Origin: Atherinomorus stipes
Lineage: Eukaryota > Chordata > Actinopteri > Atheriniformes > Atherinidae
Direction: 5' to 3'
Assembly: GCA_023101725.1 (NCBI GenBank)
Contig: JALJCO010000014.1
Location: 372,001 to 436,000, forward strand
DNA: 64,000 nt
The notes beneath the pieces are model-generated. The model saw nothing but the letters and a program-made list of their open reading frames with translations, did no database searches and was not told the DNA's origin. Below are positions 46,111 to 57,701 of the stretch, one piece after another (the stretch's first letter is position 1; every line of letters begins with the position of its first letter). The position numbers and the translations under genes were made by a program.

Positions 46111-47277
46111 TCCCCAGCTGGCCCTCAAACTAGTCAAAGACACATGAGTGCTGCAGACAGTCAGTGTTCAGCGGGAGGTTTTTTTCAGGTTCACTGTGGG
46201 ACGGAAAGGTACAAAGGATTATTTTACTTTTTACAGATGTTGACAGTCCCATTTATCATAAAAAGAGAAGTCTTTTTGAAATTTGAAAAACTAGTTTTAA
46301 AAGAAAAGGCCCGTTTATTTGAGAGTGTTGTGTGGCTGAACCGTAGGCCATCACAGCCTGCAGTACTACAGACCTGTCCCCCAGGACATTGTGGTATGCT
46401 GGACTGGTTATTTTTAGCCCTTGGAGCACTCAGGGTAAATATGTAGCTACTGACAATAGGATAGACTGTAATTGGCTTGTTTTAGAGGGCGTTCCCATTT
46501 TTTTAAACAAAACTGTTCAAGGACAGTACGTTTGCTATAAAAATGGCATAAATGTAAGTAATAAGGAGCCCGCAGCAGAGGTTAGTGTCGCTGCCTGTGA
46601 TCTCTAATGATCAGATGAGTGATTTAATGACAGCCTGCTCTGTCTGGGAGAAACGTCTTACTGGTTTTCTCATAGCCCAGTTCCCTGTAGGGATTAGAAA
46701 TGGGGACTGCTGAAGTGGCATAGCCCGAAACCACAGCTGGTCCCTGATGAGAGCAGGGACACAGACGCCCACAGATACAAAGGATTAGGTGAAGCGTAGA
46801 CAAAATCTGAATCTGGAGAGGGAGAACTTAAGTGAATGACTGTACTAAACTTCCAGCTGTACCGTGTGACACAAACCACAGACATCAGAGCCTGGGCTGG
46901 ACTAGGACAAAATATTAGCCCTGGTGGCCCAGACCGGCCCATATATGAACATGAACTTTGTAAGTCTTTGTGCTCCATTTAATGTGAACATCAACTGAGG
47001 AGCTCCTTCTAACTAGTAAAATCAGTGAGAATAGAAATGTTAAATACTTCCAAAAAGTGGAATTTGTCAATGAAATAAACATCTATACTCCATCAAAGTA
47101 ATGACTTAATTTTACAAAATAGAATTGGTGTCGTTTTATGCATGATTGTAGCCAACATTTACAGCGTTTTAAAGGAGATTTTGTAATATTGAGATATGTA
47201 TCGTGTATAAAAATAAAGCCAAAAAATATATATCATGTATATATATGGCCATAAATCATAGGCCATATCAGCCTATA
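46111..47277. other. No gene seen
   Basis: 46560-46650 (CTAATGATCAGATGAGTGATTTAATGAC) is repeat-free. ORFs lack domains. Confidence 0.45.
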
Positions 47278-47550
47278 CACTGCAAAAACTCAAATTTTAC
47301 CTTTTTTTTTTTTTTTCTAATTTCAAGTCAAAATATCTCATCCGACTCAAAATTACAAGACAAAATTACCTAAAAAGAAACATTTCAAGGAGATATACGG
47401 ACTTGTTTTAAGGCAATGCATCTTATCTTAAGAAATATCAAGAAATTTTGGCTTGCTCTATTGGCAGAATTTTTTTTTGCTTATTACAAAAAAAAGTCTT
47501 TTTTTTTTTTTTTTACTTATTTTAAGAGTGGCCAAGGTTTTTTTCTTTTT
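47278..47550. mobile_element. CACTGCAAAAA-type MITE, left end
   Basis: ACACTGCAAAAACTCAAA at the left, followed by 'TTTCAAGTCAAAATATCTCA', 'ATTACAAGACAAAATTA' and 'GACTTGTTTTAAGGCAATG', is a familiar fish hAT-type MITE. The right TIR (TTTTTGCAGTG) is missing or eroded into T tracts. Confidence 0.6.
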
Positions 47551-47955
47551 TTTTCTTCCATCTTGGTCTAGAACAATTGAACTTGCCTGCTGCATTTTAT
47601 AGTGCTAACTAACTTCATGCATGTGTTCACAATTAGTTATGTGCTCTCTCTCACTTGTGTCTCTAATCAAGTTCAAGTGTGTGGAAATTTGACAGTCATT
47701 GTTTAGAGATTGCAAAAACACGGCCATCTTGACTGGCGTCTGTGTAAAAATGTGTTTGATCGTTTGCAGTAATGCGTTTGGTGATTTGCAAAAACTGTGA
47801 AGCTGATTTTGTGCTTTCAGTTTAGCAAATCCGGACCGTTGTTTTGAAATTTGAGTGTGAGGTTTCTCCAACTGTGATCTGTACTTGATTTTTGTGGCTA
47901 AGCAAAGTGAAAAAAAACAGTAAATGTTGAGTGGAGATCTCCAGCAAGCTGCTCC
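47551..47955. other. No gene seen
   Basis: Ordinary DNA with T tracts; one overlapping ORF without domain. Confidence 0.5.
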
Positions 47956-47959
47956 CCCA

Positions 47960-48140
47960 TATATGTGGGGTTAGGTCCAATGTTAATCCAGATCAACACC
48001 AAAATGTAATCAGTTCGTCTTTGTATGATTGTCAACATTCCCTGAAAAATTCACCCAAATCTGTTCAGTACTTCTGAGTTATTTTGCTAACAGACGGATA
48101 GACAGACGTCTGTCATTACATTACCTCCTTGGTGGAGGTA
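47960..48140 (+). mobile_element. RTE-type LINE 3' end relic
   Basis: 'TTCACCCAAATCTGTTCAGTACTTCTGAGTTATTTTGCTAACAGACGGATAGACAGAC' and 'ACCTCCTTGGTGGAGGTAATTAA' are the characteristic tail of fish RTE-like retroelements. Confidence 0.55.
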
Positions 48141-48277
48141 ATTAAACAATCTTGACTTTTGTCTTCATCATGTAAAAAGGTTGAATGGGAGAACCAGAAG
48201 CAACATAATTTATTTTATATTTTTGTGGTAGGGTTAGGAATTGACCTCCACAGTGTAGTCAATATTTTCATCTGGGG

Positions 48278-48490
48278 CCCATAAAGGTTGGAAATGGGCT
48301 AAAAAAAAAAATGGTTCCCATATAGGATTGTTTGTGGGTTACATGATGGCCCCACTTTAGAAGCCCATATTGGTGTTATAATGTGAGAAACCCAAGTGGG
48401 CCCCACAAAAAAGTCCAGGTTGAGCCCATCCCTAGATGCTACCCACCTAGCCCAGACATATCCCAGATGGGGCCCATATATACATGTTGG
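48278..48490. repeat. GGGCCCATA-type dispersed repeat, second locus
   Basis: GGGGCCCATA, GATGGCCCCAC, GAAACCCAAGTGGGCCCCAC and ATGGGGCCCATATA match the motif set at 29921-31262. Confidence 0.55.
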
Positions 48491-49088
48491 CTTATGTGTA
48501 GTTTTTTGGACTATTGTGTGACATGTGAAGCCAAAGTGTGGTGTTTCAGGTAGAGTAAATGTTCTGAGTGGAGAGTTTGGTTTTCACCTGGTAGTTTCAC
48601 ATTGGGGGTATTGAGTGTGAAGTTCTGGATTCGTGTTTGGAATTTTGAGAAATGGAGCTAAGTTTCTAGAAACGTGTCTTAGCAATCAAGAAAACTGTAA
48701 CATTTCAAATTGCCATTTTCTTTAATACAGGATGTGTGTGTGTGTTCCTGTACTTGATATAATATGAGAACCGTTTTGCAATTTTAGCCAACAAAGTAAG
48801 GTCATTTTTGGAAAGTGAGGACATTTTGTTTGGTCCTGAATAAGAAAGACCCTTTTTCGAGGGTCAGGATTTGGTTTTAGACAGCCCAGTCCATTTGGCT
48901 CAGATTACCTGGTGTGTGTGTTTGCGTGTTGGTGTGTGTGTTGTTTTGACAGCCCTGCTCTGGTGAGGTGATACAATCAGACCACAGAAACCCATGACTG
49001 CATTTGAACAGGACAGAGAATGGCAGAGTGGGCTGCACAGGAAACATCCCCATCTCTTACAGATCTGCAGTTCTTTCTCTCTCACACA
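48491..49088. other. No gene seen
   Basis: Contains (GT)n-like runs near 48730 and 48910 and 'GTGAGGACATTTT' repeats typical of fish introns. Confidence 0.45.
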
Positions 49089-49330
49089 ATTCAATTTTTA
49101 ATAAGCTTTATTGGCATGAATGTAAACTTACAGTATTCCCAAAGCTATTACAATTTTGTAAATACGAAAAAAACAATTTTGCTAGTACAATAGAAAAGGA
49201 AAGAAAAATATAGAAATATATGGTCTGTTACAAAAAAAGTTTAACATCCTATCATTATGAATATTATTCATACATTTATCTGTTTCGCAGGATACATATA
49301 CACATATCTATATATACAGCCATCTATACA
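49089..49330 (-). mobile_element. Probable LINE 3' end, antisense
   Basis: On the minus strand this ends 'CATGCCAATAAAGCTTATTAAAAATTGAA', a common fish LINE tail. Confidence 0.45.
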
Positions 49331-50540
49331 GTATATAGGAATAAGTACATACACATGCAGCATGTGCAGCACATAAATCACATGTACTTTTGATTGACAG
49401 GCGGCAGACCGGAGTATGGTCTGCTGGCCGGTGGCTGCCAGTTAACTCGTTTGCTCTCGGTAAGGTCACAGTTTGCAGCAGAGCAGCAAAATGTTGTTTT
49501 TTAGCACCTAACAGCAAGTCTAAACATTACATTTAGTAAGGCCGCTGAGGAGGCTAATCTTCAATCCTGTTAGCTTCAAGTTAGCTCAGTTAGCATTTAG
49601 CCCGAAGTACTTTGGCTGTCATTTATTAGCCCAGAGGCCACTCTTTGCCCATTTTAGTATTTTCTGGGAGTGACGACACAAGCGACACAGCAAGATGGCG
49701 ACGGTGGGAAACATCCAAATGGCTTCACTTTCAGCTCTTCAGACATGACTGGATGCTCTATTTTTTTACAGTCTTTGGTTTGAAAAAAGAGCGGCTCCAT
49801 CTTGGGTCCGTGGGGTCTGCGCACTTCAGCCTGTGAGCCTTGCCCTCCAGTTCCCGGCAGCTGCACCTCTCCGTAACACCACCATTGTCTAGGCCTCTTA
49901 GCCCGGGGATCCAGCGCCCTGTTGCGCCTCCTCTGCCCCCTCAGCTGCACTGCCCTGCTGTCCCACTAGTTTTCAAGTTTATAAACAAACATAAAACCAC
50001 CAAAAAAAAAAAAAAACATGTTGAAAACAAGTTAGTAGGGAGAAATCCAGTTTCTGACAGCACCCGTTGATTCACCCTGTGACACGTCTATAGTCGTACT
50101 GCAGAGCACAAAGAAAAGGTTGACATGAGGCTGACATTTGGAGCCAACACAGGGCCACCAGTTTGTCTGCAACTGCCCTTGGCCTATATGCACAACATCT
50201 CTGGCAAATCAGATCTGGGCCGCCAAAGTGCAGTCATGGGAGACTTGTGTTGGTCAGAACCGGGCCTGACCTACAAATAAGTCCATAGTCCAAAGAGCTC
50301 ACAGAAAACACACTGCAGTCCGTCATCAGACAATTGTCATCATGTCTACAGCATATTGTAAAGATTTCTTCAATTATCTGGATGAAATGTGTTCAGGAGG
50401 GAAAGTTGGGTCCTTATTCTTTATTTAGACCGTGAACCTGAAAGTCCTGAAAGGCTGGTTCAGCCTCCACAAACCGATAAAACCTCCACTCACAAAACTC
50501 TAAATCTGTTTCTATATCAGTAGAAACACTTCCCAATCCC
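49331..50540. other. No gene seen
   Basis: GC-moderate DNA near 49680-49960; the 98-codon minus ORF there has no domain. A14 run near 50002. Confidence 0.45.
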
Positions 50541-50614
50541 ATCCCCATGGATGGATCCATCCTTCCATCCATCCATTCATCCATCATCCATCCATTCATC
50601 CTTCTATCCATCCA
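50541..50614. repeat. (CCAT)n microsatellite
   Basis: Interrupted CCAT/TCCATC repeats with occasional TTCATCC and TTCTATCC variants. Confidence 0.9.
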
Positions 50615-51207
50615 TCCAAATCAGCACTAATCAGCACGACTTGGTTCATTCCTCCTCGTATCCAATCACACAAATGATTACTGGCATTCAGGCAGCGAGG
50701 GGCAGCACGGCACTGCAATCAGTCTGCTACTCGTTTCCTGGAGATTCTGCTTCAGAATCACTGTGTTTTTCTTTTCTTAACTAATCGTTTAATAATATTA
50801 ATATGACTGACAGTCAGGGGAAAGAATGATGTGTTTCTCTGGGAATAATCACCCTGAATCTGTGCCTCACTAAACCAAAGCAGAGGATGTATATCGATGC
50901 TGATCAACGCAGCCTCAAAATACTCACTTCACTCAATCACACCATGGTCCTGGGTTGTCATTTAATTTCCACTGGCATGTTAAAACAGTTGACAGATCTG
51001 AAAATAAAGAGGTTTTAATACAGATTCATATTTCTGAAGGGGGCAGATGTTAGTTTTAGACACAATATGACTTTGTTTTCTCTAAACCCAAATGTCCATT
51101 TTGTCAAAATATTTAGAACTGGAGTATTTCTGTGTTTTAGAAATATTTTTAGGGTGTCCATTTATGCTGAATAATATTAGTAGCAATAACACTTGATTTG
51201 CTCATTG
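50615..51207. other. AT-rich DNA, no gene seen
   Basis: No termini or domains recognised. Confidence 0.5.
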
Positions 51208-51620
51208 TTGGTGCAGAAGGCAAGTGTACTTCTATAGCACATTTCATGTAAAAGATAATTCAAAGTGCTTTAAAACATTAAAAGCATTGCAGCGGGGTGC
51301 AGTAGAAAATTTAAAAAGACTGAAAGCATAAGCTTTTAGTCTTAAAAAAAGGAAAAATAAAAAGGAGAACAATAGATCTTAAAAGAAACAGAGCAGATCT
51401 GCATTCCTGAATGAAACAGTCTAAATGCAAATGAGGACAGGTGAGTCTTTAACCTGGATGTAAATAAAGTGCTTCAGCTGATCTGAGGCTCTCTGGGAGT
51501 TTGTTCCACACATGTGGAGCATAGAAGCTGAACGCAGCTTTTTCATGTCTGGTTCTGACTCTGGGAACTGATAAGAGACCAGATCCAGATGACCTAACAG
51601 GTCTGGTAAAGTAATACTAA
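51208..51620 (-). mobile_element. L2-type LINE 3' region, antisense
   Basis: On the minus strand the 3' end reads 'GAAATGTGCTATAGAAGTACACTTGCC'. The plus strand shows the landmark 'CTTTAACCTGGATGTAAATAAAGTG', 'TCTGGGAGTTTGTTCCACAC' and 'CTGGTTCTGACTCTGGGAAC' of a very common fish repeat. A continuation appears at 52690-52770. Confidence 0.6.
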
Positions 51621-51810
51621 TAATGAAATAATAAAACATTTTCTTTAAAAGTGCCTTATCAAAACATCCAAAGTCACTGTACAAAGACATAAGAACAAGT
51701 AAAAAAAAACTCAATAGACAAACTAAACCAGTGTACAACCAACAAACAGTGAGATTTATGTGAACAGGCTAGTCAGTGTATATCCCTGGGATAATCACAC
51801 ATATATAAGA

Positions 51811-51846
51811 TGGATGGATGGATGGATGGATGGATGGATAGATGGA
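51811..51846. repeat. (GGAT)n microsatellite
   Basis: Nine GGAT/GATA units. Confidence 0.95.
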
Positions 51847-52129
51847 TTTTAACTTGGACTTGAGCTTAAGCTCACCTCATTGGACCAGGAGTCAGACGAG
51901 GTGCTATTGCTGCAACCCATCGTCGTCATGACGAGGGCCTTCTGCCTGCCTCTTAACCAGGTTCATCCCTGGATAACTCAAGTGTTCTTCGTGGACAGCA
52001 GCTACACTCTCACCAGCTCATGCACCTATAAGCCTTCGTCCAGGCCTGCAGGCAGGTGGACTTCCCAGCAAGGTTCATACAGGAATTTTGCCTCAAAAGA
52101 AGCAAGAGAGTATAATAATATATGAATAT
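51847..52129. other. No gene confirmed
   Basis: An 81-codon ORF at 51880-52125 has no recognised domain. It lies between two antisense LINE ends. Confidence 0.4.
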
Positions 52130-52770
52130 GCTGTGTAATAAATTAAAATTTCTTTATTTTCAAAGTGCTTTTTATACAAAAAAGCAACACAAAGTGCTGA
52201 ACATATAAAAGCAAATCATGTACAGTATATGAAAACTTTAAAACACATGACTCAGTCCCCTACTCGCAACCACACACACATAAAGGAGTTATTTCATGCC
52301 TATCCTCCACCCACTCCACTGGTTAAATGTATAAAGAATAACAATAAAAATAAACATCTAAACATGGGGCTTGATGCTGTTATCAGGAAACAAAGTCTTG
52401 GGAATCCGTCCACACCCAGATCAGATCCATTCATGCTCACCACAGGAACCAGCCAGGGTAGGCCGGGGCCCACACTACAGCCACAGGACTGCAATGGAGG
52501 ATCCCCCGGACTAGAACGATTCCTGCGGCAGCAACCCGAGCAGGCCGAGCTCCTGGTTCAGAGGATCCTCATGAGAAAAATACTGGCGTTAAAAAAAGGA
52601 AATAAAAAGTTGAAACAGGACCTAAGGGTCTGTGAGGTCTGCGTAAAAGCAGGTCTGATAGATAAGAAGGCCCATCACCATTAACACATTTAATCCTGAG
52701 ATGCACAGGGAGCCAATGCAGTGGCTTTAAAACTGGTGTAAAGTGAGAGTCCCGGCTCAGAGTATTTTTT
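52130..52770 (-). mobile_element. Second LINE-type 3' region, antisense, with a 151-codon ORF opposite
   Basis: The minus strand ends 'TATAAAAAGCACTTTGAAAATAAAG', a LINE-like tail. The plus strand has an ORF at 52229-52684 ending with a charged, helix-like segment (PEQAELLVQRILMRK, then KKLKQDLRVCEVC). The ORF might be antisense to the repeat or a captured coding piece; I cannot assign it. Confidence 0.45.
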
Positions 52771-52880
52771 TTTCTTTGTGTGGACGACCAGCTAGCTTCT
52801 AGCCCTTGTGGAATTTTGGCTTCTTTTCATATTTTGGTGAGGCCTCGGCTGAGTTTTAGGATTACTTCTCAAGTTTTTTT

Positions 52881-53150
52881 ATATACACTATATCGCCAAA
52901 AGTATTCGCTCACCTGCCGTGACTCACATATGAGCTTAAGTAACATCCTATTCCGACTCCATAGGGTTCAGTATGACATTGGTCCACCCTTTGCAGCTAG
53001 AACAGCTTCAACTCTCCTGGGAAGGCTGTCCACAAAGTTTAGGAGTGTTTATGGGAATTTTTGACCATTCTTCCAGAAGCATATTTGTGAGGTCACACAC
53101 TGACGTTGGATGAGAAGGCCTGGCTCTCAGTCTCCGCTCTAGACTGCCCC
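52881..53150. mobile_element. Tc1-like transposon relic D, one end only
   Basis: ATATACACTATATCGCCAAAAGTATTCGCTCACC is the terminus of a widespread fish Tc1 family; 'CCACCCTTTGCAGCTAGAACAGCTTCAACTCT' and 'CCATTCTTCCAGAAGC' follow as expected. The rest of the element is missing. Confidence 0.8.
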
Positions 53151-53156
53151 CATAGA

Positions 53157-53345
53157 CCAGGGTTACTTATTATTTTAGTCCTACGAGGGCTGTGATCCAG
53201 CAGGTTTTCCATGTCTCCTTACTTCAACACAAATTGATGAGTCATTGTGCAGAGCTTGATTGGTGATTGGACCCATTCAATTTTGGTCAGGTGTGTGAGA
53301 GCAGGGAGAGCAGGGGAAACTTGCTGGACTGAATTAAATAAGCCT
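53157..53345. mobile_element. Degenerate palindromic MITE, relative of 9503-9672
   Basis: CCTACGAGGGCTGTGATCCAGCAGG and TTTTCCATGTCTCC on the left, GTGTGTGAGAGCAGGGAGAGCAGGGGAAACTTGCTGGA on the right, with GAGTCATTGTGCAGAGCTTGATTGG between. Confidence 0.6.
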
Positions 53346-53622
53346 GTCCTGAACTGTCTGTCCTGGCAGAGCAGGGGACAAGAGGATGTGCCGGACGTTG
53401 ATGAAGGAGCAGCAGAGTTCAAAACAAAAATAACATGCCATGATGTGTTAAGGGTCCCTTCTGTTGTCAACCTTTATCGACAGGTGTTCTGAGAACAAGC
53501 TGGGATCCAGTCAGTCAAATGAGGAATCAAAAACAGTCATTCTGTTAACTGTACCACATACAGTGTAAACTCCACAAAGCTTTACTTGACATCAGTTCTC
53601 TGGATGAGAGAATTTTCTACCG
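53346..53622. other. No gene seen
   Basis: Less than 300 bp of ordinary DNA; the overlapping ORFs on both strands lack domains. Confidence 0.45.
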
Positions 53623-54074
53623 TTAAAGGAGCTAGAGGCAGAATTTGTGAAAGAATACACATGCATGTCCATTTTTTTAATGCTAAAGGGCGATGAAGCA
53701 CTGAAAACCCACAAGATCGAGCCCACCCACCCACATTCCACTCCGCTGCCTTGAACAGGCTGTGTGCTGCATAATGCGCTGCGATTTCCTGCATAGCCCT
53801 GCGGATGTGACATCAGCTGACGTTGCATACGCGTCCCTGACAGATTCGATACAGGACGAAGACGGTCACGGTGGATTCAAACACTGTAAGGGATAATTAT
53901 GGATTCTTCTGCCATCAGCAAACGACCCAGATCTACTGAAAGACACTAAAAAGTGGAACTACGAAGAAAAAGACTGTCAGAGTAGTAAACAGCATCAGTT
54001 TGGCTGGTGGCTGCAGTTACGCTGCGGCACCACCCTTGTGTCTCATTTCTTCATTCTGCCCCAAGTTCCTTTAA
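53623..54074 (+). mobile_element. TTAA MITE, family B copy 3
   Basis: TTAA at 53623-53626 and 54071-54074; ends AAGGAGCTAGAGGCAGAA and (inverted) AAGGAACTTGGGGCAGAA, more diverged than in copies 1 and 2. The exon-like ATG is at 53899 (MDSSAISKRPRSTER), then the same one-base deletion and stop as copy 2; the donor is lost. Confidence 0.85.
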
Positions 54075-54945
54075 AAGAAGAGAGAACTGAGATCATTCTG
54101 TTTGGTTGGAGAGAGAAGAGGGTCAGCATCGCTAAACATCTTGAGACTCGGGCTCCTCAAACCACCAACCATGTTCGTAACCTTGGAGAGTTAACAAACT
54201 CAGATCTGACCCTCTTGATTCTGGTCCGGGCTCAAAATACTACATACAGTGCAATACATGCTCATGTAAGTTTGTGCATGTAAAATTGGAGTGGTGCACC
54301 TGTGCAAGTATGGAAAAAGCAGGTAACTGTCAGTCAAACATTAACGCTGTTGGGCAAATTATTTAGAAAGAAATCAACTATAGAAACCTATTACCTGTTA
54401 GGATAACTGATGATGCTGGTGGGCCTTTCTCAGTTAATTCTGATGATTCTACAGAGGTCACGGCTGAGGAACTCTCCTGTCTTCAGTTTTGAAATCACAT
54501 CAACAACGCGTTGCACAGAACATATTAAAATGTGTGTCCTCTAGTGTTGGCACGCAGCGTTTAAAACATGGATGCAAGCTGCACACAGCAGAAAGGTTGG
54601 TGTGATACAAACATGCAGCAGCTTTTCTACGCACACAATCCCCACACGAAGCGTTTACATGTGAACACACATCATGATTCAGTTCAATTCATGTTTATTT
54701 ATACTGCATTAACTCATGGCTGCTTTTACCTACAGCTCGATGTCCTCAGCTCTGATCCAGAATCACGGAGGAGAGATGCATTAAAAACAGAAACCTTCCA
54801 GTTAGGGTCACAGAAAGATCATTTTCTACAGAAAAGCAAAACAAAATCAGTCCTAAAACACTGAAAATAATGAAGAGTAGATGTGAACAGTAGATAATTC
54901 TTAGGGGAAAAGGTTACAGTGGCTTTTTAACACAGCAACCAACAT
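54075..54945. other. No gene seen; LINE-like tail at about 54674-54720 (antisense)
   Basis: TTCAGTTCAATTCATGTTTATTTATACTGC resembles an antisense LINE tail of the (TTGAA)n type. Otherwise nothing. Confidence 0.4.
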
Positions 54946-54949
54946 TTGT

Positions 54950-55570
54950 GATTGGTTGGGGGACTAAACTCACCCTGAGAGACAGAGACAAAGAGTGGTT
55001 TAATTCCCTCATCGAAGGCCAGAGCTGCATGAGAAATTATTCTGAGAGCTATTATCCTCTCTTCTCTCATCAAATTGGAAACAGGTCTGATTTGGCCTTA
55101 ATCGAGCTAATCTCCCCTGCTGCTCCTCCACCAAACTGGCAGCAGCTTAAATCATTTCCCTCCTGACGAGGAGTAGGCTACAGGTCCTTTTCCTTCAGCA
55201 CCGCGATTCTTATTAAGAGCCATGTCTAATTTTCTTACTGTCTCACTGAGGGGTTCATGGGAGGAGGAGGAGGAAGACTGGGCATCAGCACCATGATTAC
55301 AGTTACCTAGACAACGGTGCAGTGGGTGCTCCCTGGATCATGGTTGGGTGGGGTGATGGAGAGCAGAGGGAGAGCTGAAATTGCATTCCATTAGTGCTAA
55401 TACAGATACATTAAGAGTCTGTCTGAGGCATGGCCACTAACCATTATGGTCACTAATTCATCCAATCAGCTCACGAGCAGACATTTCATGAAGTCATAAC
55501 GACCTCGTCGCCTCTCCTCGCTGGCTATTACCATGTGATTGACAGCAGCTAACACTTTGTTTAAAACAGA
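54950..55570. promoter_or_regulatory. Best candidate conserved regulatory block
   Basis: About 620 bp with no transposon feature and dense, varied motifs: GTGGTTTAATTCC, GAAATTATTC, GGCCTTAATCGAGCTAATCTCC, CATGATTACAGTTACC, CATTCCATTAGTGCTAATACAGATACATTAAG, CCACTAACCATTATGGTCACTAATTCATCCAATCAGC and CTATTACCATGTGATTGACAG. Homeodomain, TALE-type (TGATTGACAG) and CCAAT-like (CCAATCA) sites coexist. The pattern resembles developmental enhancers; actual conservation is untested. Confidence 0.4.
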
Positions 55571-56171
55571 GCGAGAAAGGAGAGGAAAGGCCAAGAGGAG
55601 ACACACTCCCAAGTAGAATTTTACTTTTCTCCTCCAGACTTGCAGTCACTTCACATTAATCAGATTCTCCTCATGTTTAGCTCATTTAAAGAAGAAGCTC
55701 ACATTTCCACGGGTTGTTTTCCATCACCAGTACCAATTACTTTCAGTTTATGCCTAGTTGTAGTTCATTTCGAGTTTAGTTTAAACCATACAGGTACATC
55801 CCCAACCTCCTAACCTCTCTACAGTAAACACTCACTCTAAACTTTTTCAGATCAAATTATTATGAATAGTTTTACTTCATAAATACTTATACAGGTTTTT
55901 AAACTTAGGTTTCATGTTTATATTTCTAGGCTATCCTAGAGGATTCCTATATTTTTAATATTTTTATCTTACAGTTTATCATATTTTAGTATATGCACCG
56001 TGGATTTGAGAGGACTGTAATTTCACTTGTGTTGTATGGCTAACATGTGGCACATTTGACAATGAAGTTGACTTTGATACAGTATGAATGCTTCCTCAGA
56101 ACGGCTGCACACCAGCAGTTATTAAACATGGACAAGCAGCATTTAGCTGTTAATTAAACTTTCACCTACTC
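55571..56171. other. AT-rich DNA, no gene seen
   Basis: GA-rich at 55565-55610, then AT-rich. No features. Confidence 0.5.
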
Positions 56172-56350
56172 TTAAAGGAGCGGTATCATGCTTTTCAAAT
56201 GTTCCGAAAGTCAAATACAGGCATTTATAAGCTAGATATGTTACCATCGTTACTATAGAAACTAATTTGGTGTTAAATATTAGTTTTTCGATGCATCTAA
56301 TTGCCAACACGGAAGTAAGATGGCTGACTGTACTGAACCGCGGAGCTCTC

Positions 56351-57440
56351 AAAGAATAGGGGTTTATCACTTTTACGGGAATTCCGCGTTATTTGGGCCC
56401 TTCTTCTTCGGGGTAATATAAAGAGCCGGTTTTTTTTTTTTTTATTGTTTTAAAAAGGAAAAAAACTAAAAATATACAAGAATTCATTCTAGAGAAAAAA
56501 GATAAAAAGAAGGAAATAAATCGAAGGGAGATCGATTCAACGGAGAAAAGAATAAAATTAAAAATAAAACACAGTTTTGTTTAGGGGGGGTGGGGCATAA
56601 AACCGGAAATTAAAAAAATGTTAGCATAAGCGAGTAAAATTTAGTGAATTAAAATAAAATATTTAAAATAAAAAAAAAAAAGAAAATTAAATTCGGTCTT
56701 TTCCAATTCAATTGGAATAGAAGAGGAGGGGGAAGAAAGGAAAGGAGTGAGATTTTAGAAGATTTTTAAGTGCATAAAATAGAGAAAATTATAGAGAATG
56801 TAATTTTAAACTGGTAACACGGTCGCGTAGACACAGGCGAGAAAAAAAAAAAAAACAATTTTTTATATAAAGGGGGGGTTTACCGCGGGGAATCGGTGGT
56901 TTTTTTATCCTTATCTCTCTGTGTAAAACAATCAGGCAGGGGAATATAGTATTATTAAAAATTATAAGAAAAAAAGTTAATGGGGTGGTAATAATTAGTA
57001 GGATTGAAATAACTAGATAAAAGACAGCTTTATGAAGTGGGGGATAAATAAGCGTGGGAAAGAGAAAAGGATTTTAAAAGGGTCTCCTTTTTTGGCAGTC
57101 CACAGGGGAGCCACTGGAAAGGGGGAGGTAGAGACTCGATTTTAGATGTTTGTGTGTTTTAAGACGCATAATAAAAAGCACGGTAGAAAAGGATGGATGG
57201 ATAATGGTGGGATGTTGTGAAGTGGTGGGGGAGAACCCCAGGGAAAAAAAAAAGAAGGTGGGCTTAAAAAAGAAGGGTCGGTCTCCCCGGTGGATAAATT
57301 AATCGTTTGAATTAATTCTAAATTAAAATTAAATCTAAAATAAAAGAATAAATAAGATTTGATTGAAATTAATTAAATAAAAAGTAAAGGAAGCAGGGAA
57401 GGGGACGGAAAGCGGGAAGGGGGAGAGTGAAATACCGGGA
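56351..57440. other. Anomalous purine-rich insert inside family E copy 2
   Basis: Relative to 32607-33998, about 1.09 kb is inserted between CGGAGCTCTC and the continuing ACCAATTGCAGCATG. The insert has no inverted ends, no target duplication, no ORF, and an irregular GAAAA/AAATTAAA/GGGG texture with very few C bases. It looks like the islands at 28744-29135 and 38527-38735. Confidence 0.7.
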
Positions 57441-57572
57441 CCACCAATTGCAGCATGTTTTACGCCCATTTCATGACGTCGCCCCGGAAGAGACACTTAT
57501 TCTGAAGGGTCACAGAATTGTCTGTAGCACCGGCACCGGCAGCTCTCATGTGGATGTTAGTAGTAAACATTG

Positions 57573-57701
57573 ATGGATAATTCCTCCGATCGACGGGATA
57601 AAACAGACCAGCCTGTTATGGAGCTGTATGCGCTCGACCCAGAGTCTGATATGGAGTTTGAAGTATACGCAGTACCACAGAAGTACCACAGAGACCCCTG
57701 A
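57573..57701 (+). CDS. 42-aa ORF, unit 1 of family E copy 2
   Basis: Same start, length and stop as the ORF at 32917-33045 (MDNSSDRRDK…KYHRDP), with a single noted change, GTATAC for GTACAC. In unit 2 of this copy the donor GACAA|GTAAGT at 57918/57919 is kept. Function unknown. Confidence 0.4.
   Translation: MDNSSDRRDKTDQPVMELYALDPESDMEFEVYAVPQKYHRDP

Noticed and set aside
56351..57440. A transposon nested in family E copy 2
   Set aside because: No inverted ends, no target duplication, no recognisable sequence; treated as an anomaly instead.
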